Shown: positions 1 to 6,023, numbered from the stretch's first letter. The stretch is DNA of 6,023 bases from JAKALQ01 sp963978265 (GCA_963978265.1 CAXBQV010000096.1:1-6023), one strand, 5' to 3'. Made by a program: numbers and translations. The notes: generated from the sequence alone by a model not told the origin.

Positions 1-142
1 TGTCATTCGCGGCAGTCTCGGAGCCGGCCGCGATCTCGTGGCGTTCGGCCGCCGGATCGACACCGCGTGCTTGTTTGACGAGTCTGGCGCAGGCACGTTC
101 GGCGAGGTACGACTCCCCGCCGGTGACCAGTGCCGATTTCAC
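1..142 (-). CDS. holA: DNA polymerase III subunit delta (HolA), N-terminal fragment running off the left edge
   Basis: HolA is the delta subunit of the clamp loader; it opens the beta sliding clamp so that it can be placed on primed DNA at the replication fork. Only the first 47 codons are in the window, continuing past base 1. The start is GTG at 142-140, whose last two bases plus the next A form the comEC stop (GTGA overlap). An AGG at 153-151 lies 8 nt upstream and is a weak Shine-Dalgarno match. The readable start, MKSALVTGGESYLAERACAR, has the family pattern: a short beta strand, an LVTG-G-E-like turn (a degenerate Walker A region in this AAA+ family), then a helix, followed by a polar stretch containing ERHEIAAGSE. 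The family assignment rests on this N-terminal pattern and on the position directly after comEC, where holA usually sits in actinobacteria. The helicase-like and collar domains lie outside the window, so completeness cannot be judged. Confidence 0.82.
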   Translation of the reverse strand, partial: MKSALVTGGESYLAERACARLVKQARGVDPAAERHEIAAGSETAAND

Positions 143-2439
143 GTCGGTAGCCTGCCATGCCACGTGCGTTCCACAGCAACGGACACCGTGTGTCCACGGG
201 TGACGACCGCAATTCCGCCGACAACGTCGGTGCGCAGCACCGGTGTTCCATGTGCGCGGAGCAAGGACACCGTGGAGGGTGCGGGGTGTCCGTAGTCGTT
301 CCCCGCACCAACGGAGACAAGCGCAAGGCCCGGGTGCAGCGCAGCGAGATAGTCGGAGTCTTGGTAACGCGAACCGTGATGCGGCACCTTCAGCACGTCG
401 GTGCGCACGACCGGCATGTGCGCTTGCGCGTCGGCATCCGCATCCCCGGTGACGAGGACACTGCCTTGCGGAGTACGGATCATGAGCACAACGCTGCCGT
501 TGTTCGGATCGCCGGACATCTGCGTCGGCTCTGGCCACACGATGTCGACGTGCACCGCTCCAACTTCGAATCGATCGCCGCGGACGAGCGGACGAATCGG
601 CTGCCGCACCATCCCGGTCACCCGCTGGTACTCGATCAGTGGGTCATGCAGTGGCGACGCCATCACCGAACGGACTTCCGCCTGTGCAACCACTCCAGCG
701 ACGCCTTCCACGTGGTCGGCGTGGAAATGCGTCAACACAAGTGCGTCGACCGTGCTGATGCGGAGCGAACGCAGGCACCGCCGGACTGCTCGGGCGTCGG
801 GACCGGCATCGATGACGATCGCGCTGTGCACCCCAGTCCGGACGACGGTGGCGTCGCCTTGACCGACGTCGCACATCACATACCACCAGTCATTCGGAGG
901 CCAGCGATGCGGACTGCCGCAGGTCGAGAGAACGAGCGACACGACAAGCAGGCTTGCAACCATCCGGCGCCGATGACGCATCCGCCACAACGCGATGAGC
1001 AGGAGCATGGACACGACGGTGCTGCCAGGCGAGGCGAAGGGCGAGACGGCAAGTGCAGAGTTCGAGCCAACACGTGCGATCCACGCAATGGCATCGCACA
1101 TGAGCACACCGGGTACCGCCACAATCCCCGCGAGCCAGTGCAGCGTCGGGGCAAGCACTGGAATCGGAAGCAGTGCGACGGACGCGAACACCGTTGCGAC
1201 GAAACCGCTGACCGTCGCGGGTGCAACAAGCGGCTCGGCGAGCACATTTGCGGGCACACTCAACCACGTCGGTGCTGCACCCATGACGAGGAGCAATGGC
1301 AACGTCGCAATCTGCGCGGCGACGGTGGCGAGGACCACGTTGAGCAATCGATTCGTGGGCAGGCGTTCGGCGAGCATCGGCTGCAGGACGATCAAGCCCG
1401 CGGTTGCAGCCACTGACAGTCCGAACCCGTACTGCCATGACATGAAGGGATCGATGACGAGGAGCACGATCGCGGAAAGCCACAACGCTGCAGAACTCTG
1501 TTTCGTGGCGCCGGTAGCAAGTGCGTAGAGCGCGACACCGCCCATCACGGCCGCCCGCATGACGCTCGGCTGCGGCTGCACGACGGCGACGAACAGCAGC
1601 AGCACACCGGTGAGCAGGAGATAGCGGTGCAATCGGCGAATGCGCGTGCGTTGCAGCAGCCAGAGGACAGCGCCGAGCACGATCGCGACGTTCGCACCGG
1701 ACACCGCCGTGAGATGGCTCAAACCGCTCGTCCGCAGGTCGTCGGCAAGTGCGCGCGACTGCGCGCTGGTGTCTCCGACAACGAGACCCGGCAGCAGTGT
1801 GGCGCCGGCGCGGGCAGTCGGATCGTGCGCCCGCGCTACATCGGCGAGGCTGTGGCGAATCCGATTCGTGGTACGACTGCCGCGGGATGCGGGCATCGCG
1901 ATGACGAGCGGCCCACGAAATGCGATGCGGTAGGCGGAACGACGCCGGACGTCGTCGGGATGCAGGATGGCCCTTCCGCGAACAGTCGTCCCAACTTCGA
2001 CACCGCGGGCGGCCGTCCGCCATCTGAGTGTGACCGGAATCGATGTGCGCATGTCCTGACCGCCTGCGACGACACGAATCAGCGTCGCGCGCGCCTGCCA
2101 CGACCGTTCGGTGCTGAGACCACCGTAACCGCGCTGGTCGAGCAACTGCGGTTCGATGTCCACGACGGCAGTGACGTCCACCATCCCGGCGTTGCGCACA
2201 AGGTCGGCGACTTGGGATGGGTCAGCAGCAAGCACACGAAGCGCGGCCACAACTGCGCCGAGCACGAGTCCTGCACACAGCAGGCGTGCTTGGCGGAATC
2301 TACCGGCAACAAGCAGCGCGCCCGCGAGCAGCCCCGCGGCAACCACGGGCGTCGCGATGTGGAGTCCGACAGCGCAGCCGATCCAGATCGCGCACGCGAG
2401 CGGAAGCAGTCGGAGATCGACGACCTGTGACTCCGTCAT
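139..2439 (-). CDS. comEC: ComEC/Rec2 family DNA-uptake channel with C-terminal metallo-beta-lactamase domain
   Basis: ComEC is the inner-membrane channel that takes in single-stranded DNA during natural transformation. The 766-residue protein has the full family layout and usual length. Residues 1-70 hold N-terminal membrane segments. Residues 80-180 are a soluble part matching the OB-fold-like DUF4131 region. Residues 210-505 are the competence domain, with several membrane helices, GLSHLTAVSGAN (239-250), QPSVMRAAVM (290-299) and DPFMSWQYGFGLS (330-342). Residues 515-766 are a metallo-beta-lactamase-type domain with DVGQGD (524-529), DAGPD (544-548), the metal-binding HFHADH (571-576), NNGS (646-649), TGDAD (664-668), PHHGS (686-690) and YGHP (716-719). 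All metal-site motifs look intact, which fits the proposed nuclease role of this domain; activity is inferred. The ATG at 2439-2437 overlaps the comEA stop by 4 nt (ATGA) and has no clear Shine-Dalgarno, so coupled translation is likely. The stop overlaps the holA start. Presence alone does not prove the host is competent. Confidence 0.95.
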   Translation of the reverse strand: MTESQVVDLRLLPLACAIWIGCAVGLHIATPVVAAGLLAGALLVAGRFRQARLLCAGLVLGAVVAALRVLAADPSQVADLVRNAGMVDVTAVVDIEPQLLDQRGYGGLSTERSWQARATLIRVVAGGQDMRTSIPVTLRWRTAARGVEVGTTVRGRAILHPDDVRRRSAYRIAFRGPLVIAMPASRGSRTTNRIRHSLADVARAHDPTARAGATLLPGLVVGDTSAQSRALADDLRTSGLSHLTAVSGANVAIVLGAVLWLLQRTRIRRLHRYLLLTGVLLLFVAVVQPQPSVMRAAVMGGVALYALATGATKQSSAALWLSAIVLLVIDPFMSWQYGFGLSVAATAGLIVLQPMLAERLPTNRLLNVVLATVAAQIATLPLLLVMGAAPTWLSVPANVLAEPLVAPATVSGFVATVFASVALLPIPVLAPTLHWLAGIVAVPGVLMCDAIAWIARVGSNSALAVSPFASPGSTVVSMLLLIALWRMRHRRRMVASLLVVSLVLSTCGSPHRWPPNDWWYVMCDVGQGDATVVRTGVHSAIVIDAGPDARAVRRCLRSLRISTVDALVLTHFHADHVEGVAGVVAQAEVRSVMASPLHDPLIEYQRVTGMVRQPIRPLVRGDRFEVGAVHVDIVWPEPTQMSGDPNNGSVVLMIRTPQGSVLVTGDADADAQAHMPVVRTDVLKVPHHGSRYQDSDYLAALHPGLALVSVGAGNDYGHPAPSTVSLLRAHGTPVLRTDVVGGIAVVTRGHTVSVAVERTWHGRLPT

Positions 2440-3023
2440 AGGGTCGCTGCGTCCGCGATCTGCGCGTATTTCGCGTCGCCGATCCCGGTCACTTGGAGCA
2501 GGTCTCGCAACTGTGCGAACGGGCCATGAGTGGCGCGGTACTCGACGATCCGCCGCGCTGTCACCGGTCCCACACCAGGCAGTTGTTCGAGTTGTGCCGC
2601 TGACGCCGAGTTGATGCTCACTCTGCCGCCGGATGACGCGGCTGCAGGTGAGCCGGCGGCAGCGACTCCTGCGCTGCCAACGACGATCTGCTCACCGTCG
2701 ACGACCTTGCGTGCCATGTTGATCCCGGGCCGGCGGCCCGGTCGAATGCCACCCGCTGCCGCTACTGCGTCGAGAACGCGCGCACCGAGTGGGAGCCGAA
2801 CAACGCCGGGGTGCAGGACATCGCCGACGACGTCAACGACCACGCGCGTGTCAGTCGGAGCATCGCGGACGATGACGGCCGCGACCGGGGTCGCATCCAC
2901 CGGTGCTGAGAACCACCAGTACGCAACGGCCGCCACCACGATCACAACAGCGCCGACGGCGAGGCGTCGGGGCATACCTGGTGGGAGTTGCCATTCGAAT
3001 TGCACGGGCCGACCCCACGCCAT
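2436..3023 (-). CDS. comEA: ComEA family DNA-binding protein (SLBB plus helix-hairpin-helix)
   Basis: ComEA is a membrane-anchored receptor that binds double-stranded DNA outside the cytoplasmic membrane and passes it to ComEC. Counting from the ATG at 3023-3021, the 195-residue protein has a short basic N-terminus, one membrane helix at about 21-38 (ending in AYWWF), an SLBB domain at about 60-115 (VVGDVLHPGVVRLP, then NMARKVVDGEQIVVG), an Ala/Gly/Ser-rich linker at 116-133, and a C-terminal helix-hairpin-helix DNA-binding domain at 136-195. The last contains SINSASAAQLEQLPGVGP, ARRIVEYR and DLLQVTGIGDAKYAQI. This is the standard actinobacterial ComEA arrangement. The start is uncertain. The ATG has a G-run touching it, too close for a normal Shine-Dalgarno, while GTG at 3005-3003 (codon 7) has GGGG 7 nt upstream and would give a 189-residue protein starting MQFEWQLPPG. 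Both keep every domain. The stop overlaps comEC by 4 nt, so the two are probably co-translated. Confidence 0.94.
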   Translation of the reverse strand: MAWGRPVQFEWQLPPGMPRRLAVGAVVIVVAAVAYWWFSAPVDATPVAAVIVRDAPTDTRVVVDVVGDVLHPGVVRLPLGARVLDAVAAAGGIRPGRRPGINMARKVVDGEQIVVGSAGVAAAGSPAAASSGGRVSINSASAAQLEQLPGVGPVTARRIVEYRATHGPFAQLRDLLQVTGIGDAKYAQIADAATL

Positions 3024-3045
3024 CCCCCGACGGCGGAATGCACGA

Positions 3046-3071
3046 CGCCGACCGCTTGTGCACGGTCGGCG
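3046..3071 (-). repeat. Perfect 9-bp inverted repeat between leuS and comEA
   Basis: CGCCGACCG at 3046-3054 and CGGTCGGCG at 3063-3071 are exact reverse complements separated by an 8-nt loop. The element fills the middle of the 66-bp gap between the leuS stop and the comEA ATG. In the minus-strand transcript the stem would form about 18 nt after the leuS stop codon. No run of U follows on the minus strand, so it is not a textbook intrinsic terminator. It could be a U-less terminator or attenuator, a 3'-end stabilising hairpin for leuS mRNA, or a dyad binding site. The repeat is seen directly; its function is not known. Confidence 0.55.
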
Positions 3072-3089
3072 CCGGAAGCCTGCTGTGGA

Positions 3090-5549
3090 TCAGGCGGGGA
3101 CGATGTTCACGAGTTTCGGCGCTCGCACGATCACGGTCTTGACGTCCCGGCCGGCCAAGGACTTCTGGACGTCAGCGTCGGCGAGTGCCAGTGCTCGCAA
3201 GTCGGCTTCCGTGATGTCGGTCGGAACTTCGAGTCGGGAACGAACCTTGCCCTGGATCTGGACGATGCAGGTGATCGTGTCGTCGACGAGCAGCGCCGGG
3301 TCGACTGCCGGCCAGCCTGCCAGCGCTACACACGGCGCATGGCCGAGTCGAGCCCACATGTCCTCGGCGGTGTACGGCGCCACGAGCGACAACAGGATCG
3401 CGACCGCCTCCACTGCCGCCCGAACCGCGGGGTCGGCTGCGCCGGCACCAGTATCGATCGTCTTGCGGGTGGCGTTGACGAGTTCCATCGCCTTCGCAAT
3501 GGCGACGTTGAATCGGTAGGACTCGACGGCCTGGGCCGCATCGTGCAGTGCGCGCGCGCTTGCACGTCGGAGTTCGAGATCTCCGCTGCTCACGTCCGCA
3601 CCGACCGGCGACTGCACCTCTCCGGACAGACGCCACGCGCGTGCGAGGAACTTCTTCGAACCGGCAGCGGACACGTCAGCCCAGTCGATGTCATCCTCTG
3701 GCGGCCCGGCGAACACAAGCGACAGTCGGATCGCATCGACACCATGCTCGGCGAGTTCGTCGGACAGGCGCACGAGATTGCCCCGGCTCTTGCTCATCGC
3801 AGAACCATCCATCAACACCATGCCTTGGTTCAGCAGTCGCGTGAACGGCTCCGTTGCCTGCACGAGCCCCATGTCGTGCATGACCTTGGTGAAGAACCGG
3901 GAGTAGAGCAGGTGCAGGATCGCGTGCGTGACACCGCCGACGTACTGGTCGACCGGGAACCACGCATCCGCCTGCTTCGTCTCGAACGGCGCCGTCGACA
4001 ACTGCGGATCCAGGTAGCGCAGGAAGTACCACGACGAATCGACGAAGGTGTCCATCGTGTCTGGATCGCGACGAGCACTCGCACCGCACGACGGACACGC
4101 AACGACCGCCCAGGCATCGGCTGCACCGAGCGGCGACGCGCCCTTCGGCTTGAGATCGAGACCGGCGGCATCCGGAAGGGTGACCGGGAGTTGCTCGGCT
4201 GGAACCGGAACTTCACCGCAGGCGTCGCAGTGGATGATCGGGATCGGGGTGCCCCAATAGCGCTGCCGCGAGATCAGCCAGTCGCGCAACCGGTAGTTCT
4301 TCGCAGCCTTGCCGACGCCCTTCTCTTCGAGCCAGCGGGTCATGGTGGCTATCGCCTCGGTCTTTTCCATGCCATTGAGGAAGTCGCTGTTGATGTGCCT
4401 CCCCTCACCCGTGACCGCGACGCCGGTGACGCTCGGATCCTCATCGGACTCGATCACATTGACGACCGGCAGATCGAAGGCCTTTGCGAAGTCGAGGTCG
4501 CGCTGGTCGCCGCAGGGCACTGCCATGATCGCGCCGGTTCCGTAGTCGGCGAGCACGTAGTCGGAGGCGTAGATCGGCAGCTTCGCATTGTTCACAGGGT
4601 TGATCGCGTAGCGCTGCAGGAAGACGCCGGTCTTCGGGCGGTCGGTCGCGAGGCGTTCGATGTCCGTCGACTTCTTCACCTCATCGAGGTACTGCGTGAA
4701 CTCCCCTTCCGCGGGCGTGCCCGCCGCAAGCGTTGCAGCGAGCTCCGAGTCGGCGGCCACGACGAAGAAGGTCGCGCCGAACAACGTGTCCGGCCGGGTG
4801 GTGTACACCGTGATCGGGTTCGAACCCTCGACTTCGAATGTGACTTCCGCACCGCTCGAACGACCGATCCAGTTGCGCTGCATGAGCAGCACCTTCTCGG
4901 GCCAATTGCCCTCGAGTTGCTCCATGTCGTCGAGCAGTCGGTCGGCGTACTCGGTGATGCGCAGGTACCACTGCGTGAGCTTCTTCTTCGTGACGACGTT
5001 GTCGCAGCGTTCGCACAACCCCTGCACGACTTGCTCGTTCGCCAGCACTGTCTGGCAGTCCGGGCACCAGTTGACGTTCGATGCCTTGCGGTACGCGAGA
5101 CCGCGCTTGAACATTTCGAGGAAGAACCACTGGTTCCAGTGGTAGTACTCGGGGTCGCAGGTATTGAGTACGCGATCCCAGTCGAAGGAACACGCATAGC
5201 GACGCATCGATGCCTTCTGGGTCGCGATGTTGGTGTACGTCCAGGCACGCGGATCCTCGCCACGCTTGATCGCGGCGTTCTCGGCGGGCAGACCGAAGGC
5301 GTCCCAGCCGATCGGATGCATGACATTGAATCCGCGCTGCACCCAGTACCGGGCGATCACATCGCCGAGTGCGTACGCCTCCGCATGCCCCATGTGGAGG
5401 TCACCGGACGGGTACGGGAACATGTCGAGGACGTACTTCTTCGGGCGGGCGTCCTCGGGACGACCCGAACGGAACGGGGCGAGCTCGTCCCACACCGGCA
5501 GCCAGCGCGCCTGCATCGCTTCGAAGTCGAAGACTTCCTGCTCGCTCAT
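3090..5549 (-). CDS. leuS: Leucyl-tRNA synthetase (class I, bacterial type)
   Basis: LeuRS charges tRNA-Leu with leucine in the cytoplasm and hydrolyses mischarged tRNA. The chosen ATG at 5549-5547 has GAGAGGG 6 nt upstream and gives 819 residues; an in-frame TTG at 5570 would add seven residues without a comparable ribosome site. In order: the HIGH-type motif HMGH (52-55) in a Rossmann fold; a zinc site with CPDC (162-165) and CERC (179-182); the CP1 editing domain with TTRPDT (250-255) and CGDQRD (346-351), whose Asp348 matches the conserved amino-group-binding aspartate; the catalytic core resuming near RDWLISRQRYWGTP; a second Cys pair set, CDAC (441-444) and CPSC (485-488); DTMDTFVDSSWYFLRY; AMSKS (584-588) in place of KMSKS; a helical anticodon-binding domain; and a C-terminal domain ending KTVIVRAPKLVNIVPA. 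Only about four residues separate LLNQGMVL from AMSKS, so the leucine-specific insertion of the E. coli enzyme is absent. The gene appears complete and intact. Confidence 0.97.
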   Translation of the reverse strand: MSEQEVFDFEAMQARWLPVWDELAPFRSGRPEDARPKKYVLDMFPYPSGDLHMGHAEAYALGDVIARYWVQRGFNVMHPIGWDAFGLPAENAAIKRGEDPRAWTYTNIATQKASMRRYACSFDWDRVLNTCDPEYYHWNQWFFLEMFKRGLAYRKASNVNWCPDCQTVLANEQVVQGLCERCDNVVTKKKLTQWYLRITEYADRLLDDMEQLEGNWPEKVLLMQRNWIGRSSGAEVTFEVEGSNPITVYTTRPDTLFGATFFVVAADSELAATLAAGTPAEGEFTQYLDEVKKSTDIERLATDRPKTGVFLQRYAINPVNNAKLPIYASDYVLADYGTGAIMAVPCGDQRDLDFAKAFDLPVVNVIESDEDPSVTGVAVTGEGRHINSDFLNGMEKTEAIATMTRWLEEKGVGKAAKNYRLRDWLISRQRYWGTPIPIIHCDACGEVPVPAEQLPVTLPDAAGLDLKPKGASPLGAADAWAVVACPSCGASARRDPDTMDTFVDSSWYFLRYLDPQLSTAPFETKQADAWFPVDQYVGGVTHAILHLLYSRFFTKVMHDMGLVQATEPFTRLLNQGMVLMDGSAMSKSRGNLVRLSDELAEHGVDAIRLSLVFAGPPEDDIDWADVSAAGSKKFLARAWRLSGEVQSPVGADVSSGDLELRRASARALHDAAQAVESYRFNVAIAKAMELVNATRKTIDTGAGAADPAVRAAVEAVAILLSLVAPYTAEDMWARLGHAPCVALAGWPAVDPALLVDDTITCIVQIQGKVRSRLEVPTDITEADLRALALADADVQKSLAGRDVKTVIVRAPKLVNIVPA

Positions 5550-5555
5550 TCCCGT

Positions 5556-5562
5556 CCCTCTC
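5556..5562 (-). promoter_or_regulatory. Ribosome-binding site that fixes the leuS start
   Basis: On the minus strand GAGAGGG is followed by six bases (ACGGGA) and then ATG at 5549. This is the best Shine-Dalgarno match near the gene and supports the 819-residue start over the in-frame TTG at 5570, which lies upstream of this site. Confidence 0.75.
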
Positions 5563-5574
5563 GAAACCAAAGCG

Positions 5575-5598
5575 ACCCGCCGTCCTGGGACGTCGGGC
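5575..5598 (-). other. Small stem-loop in the tRNA-Ala to leuS spacer
   Basis: In the minus-strand RNA, GCCCG (5598-5594) pairs with CGGGU (5579-5575), one pair being G-U. After a single A/G mismatch, CGUC (5592-5589) pairs with GACG (5584-5581) around the loop CCAG. The spacer is 58 bp long. Downstream comes CGCUUUGGUUUC, a broken U-rich stretch, and then the leuS ribosome-binding site. CGAAAC just upstream could also pair with GUUUCG just downstream and extend the structure. It could be a weak terminator or processing signal after the tRNA, or a leader hairpin for leuS. The pairing is read from the sequence; the role is inference. Confidence 0.4.
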
Positions 5599-5607
5599 CG
5601 TTTCGTT

Positions 5608-5683
5608 TGGTGGAGCTGAGGGGACTTGAACCCCTGACCCCCTGCATGCCATGCAGGTGCGCTACCAGCTGCGCCACAGCCCC
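5608..5683 (-). tRNA. tRNA-Ala, anticodon GGC, CCA encoded
   Basis: The minus strand folds into a full 76-nt cloverleaf. The acceptor stem is GGGGCTG with CAGCTCC, giving the G3-U70 wobble pair that is the main identity element for alanyl-tRNA synthetase. The D stem is GCGC/GCGC with loop AGCTGGTA. The anticodon stem is CCTGC/GCAGG with loop ATGGCAT, so the anticodon at 5650-5648 is GGC, reading the Ala codons GCC and GCU. The variable loop is GGGTC, the T stem AGGGG/CCCCT and the T loop TTCAAGT. Discriminator A73 is at 5611 and genomic CCA at 5610-5608. A32 and U38 are present, the pair known to be conserved in bacterial tRNA-Ala(GGC) and to tune decoding accuracy. It lies 48 bp after rsfS and 58 bp before leuS on the same strand, so co-transcription with either is possible. 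Confidence 0.97.
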
Positions 5684-5731
5684 TTGGAGCACCCGAACCC
5701 TACCCGAAGGGACGTGTGCCGCCGAAATCGG

Positions 5732-6023
5732 CTACGCCGTCGGCTCGTCCAGTTCCAGCTCGATGTAGGGGCAGTCCTTCCAAAGCCGCTCGAGGTCGTA
5801 GAAGGCCCGCTCCTCCTCGTGCTGGATGTGCACGACGATGTCGACATAGTCGAGCAGGATCCAACGTCCGGTGGCCTGGCCCTCGCGGCGAACAGGGTCG
5901 ACGTCGATCTTGTCGAGCGCTTCCTCGACGGCGTCGGAGATGGCTTTCACCTGCCGGTCATTGCTGCCGGTGAGGATGAGGAAGACGTCGGTGATGGCGA
6001 GCTTCTCCGAGACGTCGATGGCG
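5732..6023 (-). CDS. rsfS: Ribosomal silencing factor RsfS, N-terminus outside the window
   Basis: RsfS (DUF143/Iojap family) binds ribosomal protein uL14 on the large subunit and blocks subunit joining when nutrients are scarce. The last 96 codons are visible; the frame is open to the right edge, so the true start lies beyond base 6023. The GTG at 5950 in this frame (first residue of VKAISDAV) is internal, because the family motif continues upstream of it: AIDVSEKLAITDVFLILTGS. Other family signatures are NDRQVKAISDAVEEAL, a VRREG segment, GRWILLDYVDIVVHIQHEEE and FYDLERLWKDCP. Family members are commonly about 110-130 residues, so roughly 20-30 residues are missing. The stop is TAG at 5734-5732. 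In many bacteria rsfS follows nadD, which may lie just outside the window. Confidence 0.94.
   Translation of the reverse strand, partial: AIDVSEKLAITDVFLILTGSNDRQVKAISDAVEEALDKIDVDPVRREGQATGRWILLDYVDIVVHIQHEEERAFYDLERLWKDCPYIELELDEPTA

Noticed and set aside
3..326. Minus-strand 107-codon frame across the comEC end and the left edge.
   Set aside because: It competes with the comEC metallo-beta-lactamase C-terminus and the holA start, both of which carry family motifs. Its Cys/Arg-rich content matches nothing known to me.
932..940. Lipobox-like LSTC near comEC residues 504-507.
   Set aside because: It sits in the middle of the protein, just after a membrane helix, and not at an N-terminal signal peptide, so lipoprotein processing is not supported.
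157..1416. Long plus-strand open frame (419 codons) opposite comEC, with a similar one at 1627-2430.
   Set aside because: Both lie in the exact reverse-complement register of comEC, are rich in Arg, His and Cys, show no recognisable domain, and are explained by scarce TTA, CTA and TCA codons in comEC.
890..2101. Minus-strand 403-codon frame inside comEC.
   Set aside because: It has extremely Arg-rich, low-complexity composition and lies within a gene whose domain motifs are all intact in another frame. It is a frame shadow.
5550..5607. T-box or other tRNA-sensing riboswitch upstream of leuS.
   Set aside because: The spacer is only 58 bp and lacks a stem I or an antiterminator with a T-box motif.
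5697..5720. Possible tRNA promoter with TAGGGT at 5702-5697 as a -10 box.
   Set aside because: The location is suitable, but the -10 match is weak and no convincing -35 lies 16-18 nt upstream. Read-through from rsfS is equally possible.
5721..5732. Palindrome GCCGA-TT-TCGGC at the rsfS stop codon as a terminator.
   Set aside because: Only about four base pairs can form around a usable loop, and no U-tract follows.
1..6023. Search for mobile elements, CRISPR repeats, att sites, toxin-antitoxin pairs or defence genes.
   Set aside because: All but about 170 bases are covered by recognised core genes and a tRNA. No direct repeats, transposase, integrase or foreign-looking codon use was seen, and the tRNA is not followed by a duplicated 3' end.

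Overview
The window looks like core, vertically inherited chromosome from a high-GC bacterium, most likely an actinomycete-type (Actinomycetota) genome. GC is roughly 60-65 % by eye, and TTA, CTA and TCA codons are avoided. The order rsfS - leuS - comEA - comEC - holA is familiar from actinobacterial chromosomes. Acidimicrobiia is my guess for the class, but the sequence alone does not prove it.

Every gene lies on the minus strand, so transcription reads from right to left. From the right edge: the 3' part of rsfS (ribosomal silencing factor, 5732-6023, start outside the window); a 48-bp gap; a tRNA-Ala with anticodon GGC and encoded CCA (5608-5683); a 58-bp spacer with a small stem-loop and the leuS ribosome-binding site; leuS (leucyl-tRNA synthetase, 3090-5549); a 66-bp spacer with a perfect 9-bp inverted repeat; comEA (2436-3023); comEC (139-2439); and the first 47 codons of holA (DNA polymerase III delta subunit, 1-142, running off the left edge).

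The genes form two groups. rsfS, tRNA-Ala and leuS serve translation. comEA, comEC and holA are DNA genes joined by 4-nt start/stop overlaps (ATGA between comEA and comEC, GTGA between comEC and holA), so they are probably one translationally coupled unit. ComEA would bind incoming double-stranded DNA at the cell surface and ComEC would form the membrane channel for single strands. HolA is the clamp-loader delta subunit, and its place in this unit is conserved but not functionally explained.

No mobile element, CRISPR array, phage gene or unrecognised gene cassette is visible, and no gene-free stretch exceeds 70 bases. I do not see a novel system. The points most worth a second look are local: LeuRS motif variants (AMSKS, and CGDQRD in the editing site), a LeuRS without the leucine-specific insertion, a palindromic tRNA anticodon arm, and two intergenic hairpins.
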